From Kappaphycus alvarezii (taxonomy: Eukaryota > Rhodophyta > Florideophyceae > Gigartinales > Solieriaceae), in the NCBI GenBank assembly GCA_002205965.3, contig NADL03000548.1, positions 124,001 through 188,000 on the forward strand: a stretch of 64,000 nt of DNA, written 5' to 3'. The notes beneath the pieces are model-generated. The model was not told where the DNA came from. It searched no databases and saw only the letters and a program-made list of their open reading frames with translations. This document shows positions 1-10,611 of this stretch, piece after piece (the stretch's first letter is position 1; each line of letters opens with the position of its first letter). A program made the position numbers and the translations under genes.

Positions 1-549
1 CGCCGCCGTCGCTGGAAAGTTACCAATCAGTCCGGCTGGCTTCTCGTGACCCGATGCAATTGCTGCATTCCGTTCTTCTCGCTGTTTCTTCAAGTAAAAC
101 TGCTAAATATGTCCTTTTTCCTTGCAGTTATTACATTTGCGCTGCGCCCTACTCCTAACGATCAGAGCGTTAGAGCTATCAGATTTCGGAGCATGGCCGT
201 TCCTCTCATTCAATCGTTGTTCCTCTTGAAGAAGGCGACTCTTCACAAAGTCCAAGGACAGCGACTTCTCGTCGGTCACGGTGTCAATTGCATCGATGAG
301 GTGCTCAAACTTATCGGGTAAACCGCAGAGCACACTCATAGCAATATCTTCATCAGTGACAACGACTTCCATATTACGAAGGTCCGAAGCGAGGTGACGA
401 ACGCGGTTAATTTAGGCAAGGACCCGCTCTCCTTCAAACATTGAGGCAGAATAAAACTTCCGGCGGGCTCGTAGCTTGTTTGGAAGCGTTCTCCTTTGGA
501 AGACGTTGAGTAGAGAATTCCACATGGCAGCGGCAGATGTCAGCCCACC
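1..549 (-). mobile_element. Ty1/copia gag fossil, cut by window edge
   Basis: On the minus strand this segment encodes a copia-type Gag: a W-N-S-L-L-N-V-F helix, a K-L-R-A-R-R-K-F stretch, then a VLCGLPDKFEHLIDAID block and a QEEQRLNER segment leading into a cysteine pair (CNNCKEKGH) like the Gag zinc knuckle. This is the UBN2-type Gag of Ty1/copia elements. It is a broken fossil. At base 549 it is interrupted by an LTR lying in the opposite orientation, and it runs off the left edge. It could belong to the same family as the minus-strand integrase pieces further right, but that link is inference. Confidence 0.75.
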
Positions 550-1761
550 TGTTGAAAAAGGGATAGAATGCATGCGATCCCATGGTTTTTAGTTGCCACC
601 TGAACACGTGTACACTTGTAGCATGAAAAAGCGAGTTGCACCCTTCTTCTGTGTGTACACCTACTACACGTGTAAAATGGGCCAAATCGAAAGTTGCCTG
701 GGACGAAAGCCCATTTTCGGGCAACTCAAAATCACGGCGCATATTGCCACTTTTCAAACCACTTGGTATTCTGCCCTCTGATTGGCTGCTAGATACGCCT
801 CCATACCACTCACATCGCTCCAAGTGGTGATATCTGAGCTGATCATTGTTGAGCATTCTGACACTTGGCGTGTTATGTTATGGTTGGTTGATGGTTTGTC
901 TCTATTCTAGGCTCAAAGTACTGTACCCAGTGGCATACGTGTACTGTCTCCTCTCTGTCGTACGTCTACAGTATTATAGGTGTCCTACGTGTACAAGTAA
1001 ACAGTGGTTTCCATATTTATCCTATAGTTGCCTGGACTGGCTGCATACAGTTTACACTATACTCATTATACTGGCTGCATACAAATCACTCTTGCACAAG
1101 TATGCAGCCAAAGTATTTGATGCAGCCACGTTGCTTTTACAGTATTGCACGTATGGCACGTAAGGCTTAATTCACGTTGAACGGCCTGCATGAGATTTAC
1201 GTACTGTTACATAACAACGTGAGACAAGCCCGCCAAAAATTGTTTTCTACTTTTATGATATTTTAAGTTCCCGCCTTAAGTTCCCGCCTTTGGGTTCTGT
1301 TACAGCCGAGAGATTACAGTTGCGTTGGCGGGTCACGTAAGGCATAATTCACGGGTTGACTGTTTTGTGTACGTTTACGTAACAGAACATGCATGGCTAG
1401 CATGCACGTAATGTTACTTACGTTTTGAATATCGGTAATTATGAATTTCCGCGCATGCAAATCAGGGATCTGAGGCATCTCGGCTTGGGTAGGCTATAGG
1501 ATCAACAAAGATTGTACTGCATGTAGATTTTGCTACTTTCATTTTGCTTTCACAACCGAAGTGAGTACCGGCAAACAGTATATAGTTGTAGTCAATAGCT
1601 CATCCAAGTAAAGAAGAGGTACGGACTTGCCTTTGATTTCAACACAACCTCACCCTTGCCGTTCTATCTCCTTTCTGTTTCTTTTATCCATCTACACTCT
1701 TTCCCTACTTCCCTTTTCATTCTCTCTCCTCATCCCTCATCATCCCCTGTTTCTTTCTTCA
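550..1761 (+). repeat. Copia LTR family 1, copy A
   Basis: This copy begins TGTTGAAAAAGGG and ends ...TTCTTCA, so it has TG...CA termini. It matches the minus-strand repeat at 5727-6842 and the plus-strand repeat at 7733-8413. In copy C the matching right end is followed directly by a tRNA primer-binding site, which identifies the family as an LTR. I see no primer-binding site to the right of copy A and no matching 5-bp duplication across it, so whether it is a solo LTR or one end of an eroded element is open. Open frames inside it (for example 846-1163) recur in the other copies and are LTR sequence, not genes. Confidence 0.65.
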
Positions 1762-2372
1762 AGACTCTCCGGGTGAGACGCGTTTTCAGCTGCCTCCCCC
1801 ACCTCTGCGAGTACCACAGGCAGGTGCAAATGATCCCTACGGGACGTCCCAAGGAGGCTATTAACTCCGGCGAGTGTTCACCCTGAAAGCCAAGCCAGTC
1901 TTTTACAGGAAATTGCGCGGCCATTTGGATGCTCCCAATCACTGTGCAGTACGCTACGACACCCTGTCCAGCAAACAAGTCCGCTTACTACCTGGTTTCA
2001 AAACCGTCACCGTTATCTGCCTAAAAGGACCGGTGGGAGCAGCACATCAACAAGTCCGCCGTTAGTTCAAGTCGCCAAGCTCACGTCCACGTAGCTACCC
2101 GCTTCAACCGTTCGTCGCACGGTTTGCACTTAGTGGAATTCTATGGTACGATGGCACTCCACACCCGTTACTCAAGGCACTGTTCCCGAAAGGGTTCAGC
2201 CGTAGTGCAGCGATTCACCGATTTCCAAGACCACCATTAGATCGCACCAACTGATTTGAGAACAAGATACTCAAAAACTAGACACACAACAAAAATCCTT
2301 TTCCCAAACAACAGCGCCCAAAGCGCAGTAACAAATCGAACAGCTCGAAGCACCCAATGCGCAAAAAACAAA
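1762..2372. other. Unassigned sequence right of LTR A
   Basis: Moderately GC-rich sequence with no reading frame that resembles a known protein. It does not carry the primer-binding site expected inside a 5' LTR. It may be displaced internal sequence of one of the surrounding elements, but I can assign nothing. Confidence 0.4.
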
Positions 2373-2576
2373 TTACAGAGCTGTAGACAACAGCAGACTG
2401 AGAACGAGTGCAGTAGTTAAAGTTCTGGGCCCATTACCTGTTGCAAAAAGGGATTCAGGAAGTTCTGAAGAAGGATCGGGACCGTTAGTTAAGGGTTTGG
2501 AAGTGGTGCCGAGTTTAGCTGATTTACTTTCAATCGCCCGAAGGCAGACTATATATTCTGCTTCATAGTACTTCAT
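2373..2576 (-). mobile_element. Possible copia RNase H scrap
   Basis: The minus strand reads YYEAEYIVCLRAIESK, resembling the EAEY...L...A motif of copia RNase H (compare TTEAEYVSLS in the young copia at about 14485). Orientation and order agree with the minus-strand integrase pieces to its right, since RNase H lies downstream of integrase in copia. The match is a single short motif in a broken fossil and could be chance. Confidence 0.25.
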
Positions 2577-3330
2577 CCAAGGTCACTTTCACACTCACCG
2601 CTTACTCGTTCAACATCCGAAATTACAAACTAACCAATCATCATACGCATACTAACGTGAAGAAGTGGCGAGAAGCATAACATCCAATCACAGCTTACCC
2701 CCGCAAACAATTCGTACGTGCAACTGTACATAAACATTAAAACAAAGCACAAAACATCACGTAATAAATATCTACCAATAATATCACTTCCCGCTCGTAC
2801 AGAAATCTCCCGCCAAGGCAAATATCGTAACCTCTTGACCTCTCTCGATAATTCATAATTTATCGAATTATCTCGAGAGCGCATATCACGAACGCCACCA
2901 TGTACTTTCCCGCCGGAAGTACTGTACACCTCACGAGAGATAACAGACTCTGCTTCCACCATTCCCACGAGACAGTGACAGCACTGTACAGTGCACTGTA
3001 ATCTTCACGTACACACATATTGGATTACTACTGTACAGTCATTAGTACAGTAGAATGTTACTGTACTGGATGTAGTAACATACAGTAGAATACGTTTCTA
3101 CTGTAAGGGTACAGTAATGCAAGCAATATCAACAGTGCCCATGCATCCAGTTCCAATGCACACCAGATATTACAGTAGGTTTCCAACAATCGGCGTAGAG
3201 AATTCACGGATTCTGAGTCTGCAGGAAGTCCACTCTCAAATGTATCATCTGCTCCATCATCTGGTGAGATGGTATCCGATTCGACATTACTACCGAGTTA
3301 GGATCAGCGTGCAACTCCTGCGGTGACCCA
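2577..3330. repeat. Non-coding block with TACTGTAC word cluster
   Basis: No convincing reading frame. Between about 2960 and 3130 the words ACTGTAC, TACAGTA and CTGTACAGT recur many times in both orientations. The same self-complementary words cluster at 4183-4290, 24489-24760, 25060-25275 and 37195-37265. Confidence 0.5.
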
Positions 3331-3333
3331 GGA

Positions 3334-3880
3334 TCAGAATCTACGTGTTCGAGGCTCAAGTTCGAGGCTCAAGTCTTCTTCCTGAACATCGTTGATCCTG
3401 TCGGTTGACCCTGATTCGTCAAACATTACATCCCTGGAAATTACCATGGACTTTTTCGACGCATCCCACAGCTTGTACCCCTGTGAACCTTTGGCGTATC
3501 CGATCATGATAGCCTCTTTTGCACGAGCGGACAGCTTTCCTTCCTGCAAGGCTGTCGGAATCGCGTACCAGCATTTACTGCCAAAAACTCTCAAATGTCG
3601 GAGGTGCGGTTTACAATTCGTCCAGAGCTCAAACGGCGTTACTTTACCACCCAGGGCACGGGTTGTCACCCGATTGCCAACATACACCGCAACAGCTGCT
3701 GCTTCTTCCCAAAAAGCTAGGGACAGCTTCTTGTAATGAAGCATTGACCGAGTAAAGTCAGCAATTGTCCGGTTTAATCCTTTCGCCACTCTATTCTGAT
3801 GTGGATTGTAGGGAACGGTGGGTTTTGTTGTTGATTTGGCAAGACGATCACATGACCCCCACATCGGTGCCAAACCTCAT
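3334..3880 (-). mobile_element. Copia integrase C-terminal part (fossil)
   Basis: The minus strand encodes the second half of a copia integrase core and what follows: PTVPYNPHQNRVA (family consensus Y.PQQNGVAER), SLAFWEEAAAVAVYVGNR, TPFELW, LRVFGSKCW, IGYAKGSQGYKLWD and ISRDVMFDE. All are hallmarks of Ty1/copia pol between the integrase core and reverse transcriptase. The first half of the same domain lies at 5210-5726, with element X between them. It is a broken fossil; no reverse transcriptase is recognisable to its left. Confidence 0.85.
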
Positions 3881-3884
3881 AAGA

Positions 3885-5205
3885 GGCATGAGGCATGTTC
3901 CACGTGTACGCATGTACACGTGTGGATTAAAGGGTGGCTCTAAGGCATTTCGGAGGAAATCCAAAGTTCCCAGGGACGAAAGTACGATTTTTAGAGGTCA
4001 GCGACTTAGAGGGCAAAATGTTGTTTATGGGGTGATTTTACGTAGGGTAGGGTACTATAAGTGGATGAGGATTATACTGTATGAGAGATATGCTGAGGGA
4101 AGTTATGTACACGTGTACGTGGTGGCAGTTGTGTATTTGATGTACACGTGGTACAGCTAAGAGTAGAAACCTTTTCTGCAGTGGTGTACACGTACTGTAC
4201 TAGTGCCAAATGAGGTACTGTACTTCGCACTGTACATCGTAATATACCAAATACTGTACTTCTCACTGTACTTGGAGTTTTTACAGTACGAATCGATTAT
4301 GGCAATACTGTCATGACTCCTAGAAAGAGGTCTTTGATTTTATATTATGTATGAGGATTCTAGTAATGATTATGGGTTTATCCAGCTGCATCCAAAAATC
4401 AGTTATGTGAATCCATCATACGTATGAGGTTTCTAGTTATGATTACAGATTGTCCGTCTGCATCCAAAAATAAGTTATGTGAATCCATCACACGTATGAG
4501 GTTTCTAGTTATGATTACAGATTGTCCGTCTGCATCCAAAAATAAGTTATGTGAATCCATCACACGTATGAGGTTTCTAGTTGTATTTACGGATTGTCCG
4601 TCTGCATCCAAAAATCAGTTATGTGAATCCATCATACGTATGAGGTTTCTAGTTATGATTACGGATTTTCCGTCTGCATTCAAAAATCAGTTATGCGATT
4701 CCATCATACGTATGTGGTTTCTAGTTATAATATTGGTTTGTATATCTGCATCCAAAAATCAGTTATGTGAATCCATCATACGTATGAGATTTCTAGTTAT
4801 GATTAAGGATTTTCGGTCTGCATCCAAAAATCAGTTATGTGATTCCATCATACGTATGACGTATTTAGTCCGTAATTTTGGCACAAGTGAATTCGATTCC
4901 GATAAGTCTGCAAAATAAGGTACTGTATTGATGTGTGTATTGGGCCAATCTATTTGCACAAATTTGTCAACTTTGGAAGCAGTTCCAAAATTGCCCCTAA
5001 TGACTGTTATCACCGGGCCAATATCTTGAAATCCGCTCAAATGGCTCAGTTTGTGGGATTCTGTTAATGGACGCAGTGAGTTAGAAAGTAGTTGTAGGCT
5101 GTACTTAAGGTCAGGATTTTAGAGTTCCGAGTAAATTCTGGGTAGCAAAGCCCGTAACTTCATCCGTCCAGCAAAGTCCTTCACCCTCTGCGATTACCAT
5201 TAGGT
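3885..5205 (+). repeat. Non-coding element X, copy 1, inserted in copia integrase
   Basis: About 1.3 kb separating the two halves of a copia integrase. Its left end carries a near-palindrome of ACGTGTAC words (3900-3926). The middle has GTACACGTG and TACTGTAC words, followed by a 72-bp tandem array (4348-4860), then a unique tail ending AGCAAAGTCCTTCACCCT. The tail, the array unit and part of the GTAC-rich middle recur at 6843-7732, and part of the middle recurs inverted at 8861-9016. It has no recognisable protein and no clear terminal inverted repeats, so its class (non-autonomous transposon, or LTR of another element) is unknown. Edges are approximate. Confidence 0.6.
4348..4860 (+). repeat. 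72-bp tandem array inside element X
   Basis: The anchor CGTATGAGG (or a one-base variant) recurs at 4421, 4493, 4565, 4637, 4709, 4781 and 4853, an exact 72-bp spacing, with one earlier, more diverged unit starting near 4348. Each unit contains TCTGCATCCAAAAATCAG and GTGAATCCATCA. Because 72 is a multiple of three, frames without stops run through it on both strands (4424-4918 plus, 4399-4611 minus). I read these as a consequence of the period, not as genes. Copy 2 of element X holds only about three units. Confidence 0.9.
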
Positions 5206-5209
5206 TTGT

Positions 5210-5726
5210 CATCGATTCCATGCTCTGCAAGGTACTGTTTGAAGCATTGTTGATATACTCGCCACCATTTCAGAGTGGATTCGTTTAAGCTTTCTCTCAG
5301 TTTCACGTTCGGCTAGAGCATGAAATCGTTTGAAACAGTCGAGTGCTTCCGACTTGGCTTTCATTGTGTACAGAATGCAGAAGCGTGAGTAGTCATCGAT
5401 GAACGAAATGAAATATCGAGAACCACCTACCGAAGGTGTACTCACAGGGCCATGCACATCTGAATGAACCAAGTCAAGAATGTGCGAAGCTCGAGCCCCC
5501 CCTGGTTTTGGGATCGCAGCACGTGAGCATTTGCCAAAAACGCATGACTCACACAAGTCCACACTCTGGTTTGCATCGATATCAATCCCGGTAACAGTAC
5601 CCTTTCGGACCATTGCTTTTATGCCTTCTAAGTTGACATGAGCAAGTCTTGCATGCCAGAGGCGCAGATCCTTCACGGCGAGCGCAGTCTGGTGATCGCA
5701 TGTCGGCCTAACTGTGGTCGTGTCCA
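5210..5726 (-). mobile_element. Copia GAG-pre-integrase and integrase N-terminal part (fossil)
   Basis: The minus strand encodes LRLWHARLAHVNLEGIKAM and then C-E-S-C, the HHCC zinc-binding module of copia integrase. After it come LDLVHSDVHGPVSTPSVGGSRYFISFIDD (catalytic core start with its first aspartate) and KRIHSE, near the second catalytic position. Neighbours: element X cuts the domain on the left, and family-1 LTR copy B adjoins on the right in the same orientation. A broken fossil of an older copia insertion. Confidence 0.88.
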
Positions 5727-6842
5727 GGCAAGTCCGTGCCTCTTCTTTACTTGGATGAGCTATTAGACTACAACTATATACTGTTTGCCGGTACTCACTT
5801 CGGCTTTGTGAAAGCAAAATGAAAGTAGCAAAATCTACATATGCAGTACAATCTTGTTGATTCTATAGCCTACCCAAGCCGAGATGCTTCAGAATCCCTG
5901 ATTTGCATGCGCGAGAAATTCATAATTACCGATATTCAAAACGTAAGTAACATTACGTGCGTGCTAGTCATGCATGTTCTGTTACGTCACCGTACACTAA
6001 AACAGTCAACCCGTGAATTATGCCTTACGTGACCCGCCAACGCAACTGTAGTCTCTCGGCGTGTAACAGAACCCAAAGGCGGGGAACTTAAGGCGGGAAC
6101 TTAAAATATCATAAAAGTAGAAAACAATTTTTGGCGGGCTTGTCTCAGGTTGTTATGTAACAGTACGTAAATCTCATGCAGGCCGTTCAACGTGAATTAA
6201 GCCTTACGTGCCATACGTGCAATACTGTAAAAGCAACGTGGCTGCATCAAATAGTTTGGCTGCATACTTGTGCAAGAGTGATTTGTATGCAGCCAGTATA
6301 ATGAGTATAGTGTAAACTGTTTGCAGCCAGTCCAGGCAACTATAGGATAAATATGGAAAGCACTGTTTACTTGTACACGTAGGACACCTATAATACTGTA
6401 GACGTACGACAGAGAGGAGATAGTACACGTATGCCACATAGGAGACAGTACACGTATGACACATTGTGTACGGTACTTTGAGCCTAGAATAGAGACAAAC
6501 CATCAACCAACCATAACATGCCAAGTGTTCAGAATGCTCCACAATGAATAGCTCAAATATCGCCACTTGGAGCGATATGAGTGGTATGGAGGTGTATCTA
6601 TCAGCCGATCAGAGGGCAGAAAACCAAGTGGTTTGAAAAAATGGCAAAATACGCCGTGATTTTGATTTGCACGAAAGTGGGCTTTCGTCCCAGGCAACTC
6701 TCGATGTGGCCCATTATACACGTTTAATAGTTGTGTGCACAGAAGTAGGGTGTAATCCCTTATTTTCATGCTACACGTATAGACATGTCCAGGTGGCAAT
6801 TGAAATCCATGGGATCTCATGCATTCTATCCCTTTTTCAACA
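5727..6842 (-). repeat. Copia LTR family 1, copy B
   Basis: Read on the minus strand it starts TGTTGAAAAAGGG at 6842 and runs collinear with copy A (for example the shared stretches around 1200-1330 and 1560-1632 of copy A). It lies in the sense orientation just upstream of copia integrase sequence, so it is the likely 5' LTR of that broken minus-strand element. Its outer edge at 6842 abuts element X copy 2 exactly. The open frame at 6204-6566 parallels one in copy A and is repeat sequence. Confidence 0.7.
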
Positions 6843-7732
6843 TATTTGACGTAGTGTACGGTACTGTAAGTGGGTGAGGAGTATACTGGAAAGGCATATG
6901 CCGTGTTAAAGTATGTAGACGTGTACGTAGTGGCAGTTTTGCTTGTGATGTACACTTTGTACAGCAAGGAGTAGAAACCTTCGGTGTCGGGTGTAGAAAT
7001 GTACTTCGTACTGTGCCTCATCCTGTACCTCGTCCTGCACTTCTTAATATACTCGAGTTTGTACAGTAGGAGGCCGAATGAGAATATTGTCATGACTACA
7101 CCGCTCCGTTCTCTCTAGGTACAGTACAATGCCTTCCATATCCGCCGGCTGAATTCCACTACTGTAATCCATGGATGCATTAGTCCGTTCCACTCGTGGT
7201 TTTTCCTAGAAAGAGGTATTTAATGTTCAATTGTGTACGAGGATTCTAGTTATGAATACGTTTTTGTCAGACTGCATCCAGACTGAGATGTGTGTTTAAA
7301 TAATACGTATGAGGTTTCTAATAATGATTACGTTTTGTCCGACTGCATCCAAAAATCAGTTATGTGATTCTATAATACGTATGACGGATTGAGTCCGTTA
7401 TTTTGGCACATGAGAATTCGGTTCCGATGAATTTGCAAAATAAGGTGCTGTATTGATGTGTTTATTGGGCCAAACTGTTTTACAAAAATTTGACAACTTT
7501 GGAATCAGTTCCCAAAATGCCCCCAATGAACGTTATTACCGGGCCAATATCTTTCAATCCGCCCAAATGGCTCAGTTTCTGGGATTTTGTTAATAGATGC
7601 AATGAGTTAGCGAGAAGCTGTAGGTTGTACTTAAGGTCAGAATTTTAGAGTACCGAGTAAATTCTGGGTAGCCAAGCCCGCAATTTCATCCGTTCAGCAA
7701 AGTCCTTCACCCTGTCCAGCTTCCATTACATA
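6843..7732 (+). repeat. Element X, copy 2
   Basis: Collinear with 4040-5205 of copy 1: GTACTGTAAGTGGGTGAGGA near the left, GTAGAAACCTT, CCTAGAAAGAGGT, about three units of the 72-bp repeat (7230-7390), and the tail ending AGCAAAGTCCTTCACCCT. It lies between LTR copy B on the left and LTR copy C on the right. The left part of the element is missing at the LTR B junction. No coding potential. Confidence 0.65.
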
Positions 7733-8413
7733 ACAGGTGTAAAATGGGCCAAGGCGAAAGTTGCCTGGGACGAAAGCCCATTTTCGGGCAACACAAAATC
7801 ACAGCGTATTTTGCCATTTTTCAAACCACTTGGTATTCTGCCCTCTGATTGGCTGCTAGATACGCCTCCATACCACTCATATCGCTCCAAGTGGCGATAT
7901 TTGAGCTGTTTATTGTGGAGCATTCTGACACTTGGCATGTTATGGTTGGTTGATGGTTTGTCTCCATTCTAGGCTCAAAGTACCGTACCAAATGTGTCAT
8001 ACGTGTAAAATCTCCTATGTATCATACGTGTACAGTATCATAGGCGTCGTAGGTGTACAAGTAAATAGTGATTTCTATATTTATCCTATAGTTGCCGGTG
8101 GTGGATGCATAGAGCTTACACTATACTCATTATTCTGGCTGCATACAAATCACTTTTGCACAAGTATGCAGGCATAGTATGTTGATACAGCCACGTTGCT
8201 TTTACAGTATTGCACGTATGGCACGTAAGGCTTAATTCACGTTGAACGCCCTACATGAGATCTACGTACTGTCACGTAACAAGGTGAGACAAGCCCAACA
8301 AAAAATGTTTTCTACTCTTATGATATTTTATGTTCCCGCCTTTGGGTTCTGTTATAGGCCGAGAGAATACATTATCTCTCCTCATCCCTCATCATCTCCT
8401 GCTCGTTTCATCA
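7733..8413 (+). repeat. Copia LTR family 1, copy C
   Basis: Shares TGTAAAATGGGCCAA, GGCTGCATACAAATCAC, the GCACGTAAGGCTTAATTCACG stretch and the final CTCTCCTCATCCCTCATCATC with copy A. It is an incomplete LTR, shorter than copy A, ending ...TTTCATCA directly before a primer-binding site. It therefore represents the 5' LTR of a plus-strand copia insertion whose internal genes are not recognisable to the right. Confidence 0.7.
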
Positions 8414-8427
8414 GGTTATGGGCCCAG
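8414..8427 (+). promoter_or_regulatory. Half-tRNA(iMet) primer-binding site
   Basis: GGTTATGGGCCCAG immediately follows the LTR end. It is the complement of the anticodon stem-loop of eukaryotic initiator tRNA-Met (CUGGGCCCAUAACC). Drosophila copia is known to prime from this internal half-tRNA site rather than from the tRNA 3' end. The location is exactly where a primer-binding site belongs. Confidence 0.8.
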
Positions 8428-8860
8428 CCTACGCTACCGCTCTTTCCGCTTGATCTGTCCCTCAACCGCTGACTTCGACGATGAGGTAATTCCTGTTTTT
8501 GTGTGTTTAGTGATTTTTGGTGTTGTCATTTCGGTGAAAATGTTGATATGTATTGTGAACTTTGGAACGAGACTTCATTTAAGTTTTAAGCGGAAACTGA
8601 ACTGTGGTCTATAGAAAGGGACCCTGGGGTCCTGCAGAAACAAAAGCGGAACCAATGGTAAAGTTTGTGTGTTAACATTGCCAATAGCTTTGTGGCTGAG
8701 TTTTGACTAAGGTTTAGTCGCTGTGGGAGAAGCGGGTCGCTTATGGAACCGTCTTACGGAAGGTGTCCGTAACAGTACTAAGTAGTGTAAAGAGCGAAGC
8801 ACAATACCACAGCTGACACAATTACAGCACATGGACGCCACCACAAGAAAATTTCTAACG
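8428..8860. other. Unassigned leader-like sequence after LTR C
   Basis: Follows the primer-binding site but contains no recognisable gag. It is AT-rich and stops in all frames are frequent. Probably remnant leader of the LTR C element; nothing else supported. Confidence 0.35.
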
Positions 8861-9016
8861 CTTTGCTGTACCACGTGTATATAACATACTCCTGTGCTAT
8901 CTTCTACACCTGTACATATCATACTCTTCATAGCTCCCGTACGGTATATTCTTCACCCACTTACAGTTACTTACCCTACGTTAAAACACCTCATAAGCAA
9001 AATTATGCCCTCTAAA
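8861..9016 (-). repeat. Element X fragment, copy 3
   Basis: The reverse complement reads GAGGGCATAATTTTGCTTATG, ACGTAGGGTAAGTAACTGTA, GTGGGTGAAGAATATACCG and ACACGTGGTACAGC. This matches 4010-4160 of element X copy 1 in the same order. Confidence 0.55.
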
Positions 9017-10032
9017 CTAGCACTTAAGCAGTTCGTTTTGCAGTAAACTAACCTCTCTGTCCCGTCAATATGATAAGTCTTCGAGTTTTCACTTGTTTCA
9101 AACTACACCGGTCCAGTTGGTATTTATCACCGATGTGATAGGCGTGTGATAGTCTCAGAAAATCACCAACACCTCTAATCAGAAGAATAGGAAAACTGGA
9201 AGGAAACAGACATATTACACTTCACTCTTCTTACAGACCAGAGTAAGTGATACCAAAACAAATAAGCTATATTGCATCTTTCCGAACCCACCACAGGTCA
9301 AACTCCCACTGCTACCATGTTTGAGAATATAACGAACGCTATAACACAAGCTCTGGCGATAAAGGATGCTCAAAAGCCTTTCTCAGCTACATCATTCATG
9401 GAACGTCCACCCAAATGTCAATTTACCGGATTTAGCTCCTTCCAATACCGCTAACCTTAATTTTGAAGCTCTATAGTACGTAGAAACCCCAGCGGAATTC
9501 TTGAGGTCAGTCTCAATCTTCGCATCGTGAGCATCCATAATTTTCTTCCTCCTATTTGCAAAAAACTTTACCACGAATGAAATTTACCAAGCCTCTGGCT
9601 TACAAATCTGCAATTCATGGCACAAATATTAGGGGCAACCTAAATCCTTTAAAAAGTTCTTGAAATGGCGCATGTGATCCTCTATATTCTTGTCGAATGC
9701 GACCAATCCGCCAAATACAGTAAATGAAATAAAAATCTCCAGTGAAAGCCGTCTATCATCCTCCGGAACGTTGATTATGCGTATTAGTCGTATGAAACCA
9801 CTTCGAGTCTATTAGGTTCAAAGCTACTCAGGAATGGCGTCATAACCTTTCAATTCTCCCACATTAGCAGAGGACAGTAAACTGTGTATAGGTTTAACTT
9901 CTTTAAGACATACACTTCTGCAGGATTTTCAAAACATTACTAAATCCCCTACGAATGCAAAGGATCTATCTTGATCACCCTGTTCAATTGAAGATAATTT
10001 ACTGAAAAGAAACGAGTTTTATCCTCCTTATT
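9017..10032. other. AT-rich stretch without identifiable gene
   Basis: Short frames only. The frame at 9272-9454 begins with polar, possibly Gag-like residues, but no motif supports an identification. It forms the left flank of the young copia insertion. Confidence 0.4.
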
Positions 10033-10037
10033 CTTTA
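10033..10037. repeat. Target-site duplication, left
   Basis: CTTTA precedes the 5' LTR and recurs at 15278-15282 directly after the 3' LTR. A 5-bp duplication is the normal signature of copia integrase. Confidence 0.92.
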
Positions 10038-10544
10038 TGTCAGCAAAGGGGCTGAGATGGACACGTCCGTTGCGTGATGGCGAAGGCAACGAGGTTCACC
10101 GTGCAACGTGGCGACGTGGTGTGTAGTGTCAAGTCCAGAGGCTGAGATGGACACGTCCGAAGCGTGATGGCGAAGCCAACGAGGTTCACCGTGCAACGTG
10201 GCGACGTGGTGTGTAGTTTCAAGTTCAGATTAAGAAACAACGATGTAAGTGTTGCTGCAGCGTTGATATGGGCTTATGGGCTCACGCAGGGAACATCATA
10301 CTGCTTGTAACTTGCGTGCAACTTAGCAACGGGACGCAGTCATTTATTGTATCAGAAGTGATACCACTATACTGCACAACACGCAAGGGTTATTTGCGAT
10401 CCTCTCAGAGTTATTACTTTGTGCCGGACTTCCTGTGTGGTCCAACGTAATTGTAGTGCGTTATAAGCCGACAACTCTGCCTCTAAAATAAATCCCGGGC
10501 TCACCGGAAGAAACTACTTTACAAAATCAACCCAGCTCCCATCA
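10038..10544 (+). repeat. 5' LTR of young copia (507 bp)
   Basis: Begins TGTCAGCAAAGGGG and ends CAGCTCCCATCA. It is 90 bp longer than the 3' LTR because a segment is tandemly doubled near its left end. It contains TCTAAAATAAATCCCGGG near the right end, an AATAAA-like signal suitable for 3' processing in the downstream LTR. Confidence 0.93.
10050..10229 (+). repeat. 90-bp tandem duplication confined to the 5' LTR
   Basis: Two adjacent 90-bp units start GGCTGAGATGGACACGTCCG-like at 10050 and 10140. The 3' LTR has a single unit. The two units differ from each other at several positions, and the second is nearest to the unit in the 3' LTR. Confidence 0.92.
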
Positions 10545-10560
10545 GTGGTAGCATCGCACC
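10545..10560 (+). promoter_or_regulatory. Putative primer-binding site of young copia
   Basis: TGGTAGCATCGCACC starts one base after the LTR. TGG followed by an acceptor-stem complement is the usual layout; TGGTAGCA would pair with a tRNA ending UGCUACCA, as several initiator tRNAs do. The tRNA was not verified. Confidence 0.55.
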
Positions 10561-10611
10561 TGTTCCTTCCCTGTCTTTGATTCTTGACGTCGAAATTATT
10601 TCCCTCTCGAC

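Noticed and set aside
434-856. 140-codon minus frame, repeated at 7726-7938
   Set aside because: It crosses the gag/LTR junction; the second half is LTR and the first half is out of frame with the Gag.
846-1163. Open frame with parallels at 6204-6566 and 7932-8177
   Set aside because: All three lie inside copies of the same LTR and differ by frameshifts; they are repeat sequence, not a conserved gene.
4348-4860. CRISPR-like regular repeats
   Set aside because: The 72-bp units are directly adjacent without unique spacers, in a eukaryotic mobile element.
10268-10450. 60-codon frame identical at 15001-15183
   Set aside because: It is inside the two LTRs of the young copia and identical because the LTRs are.
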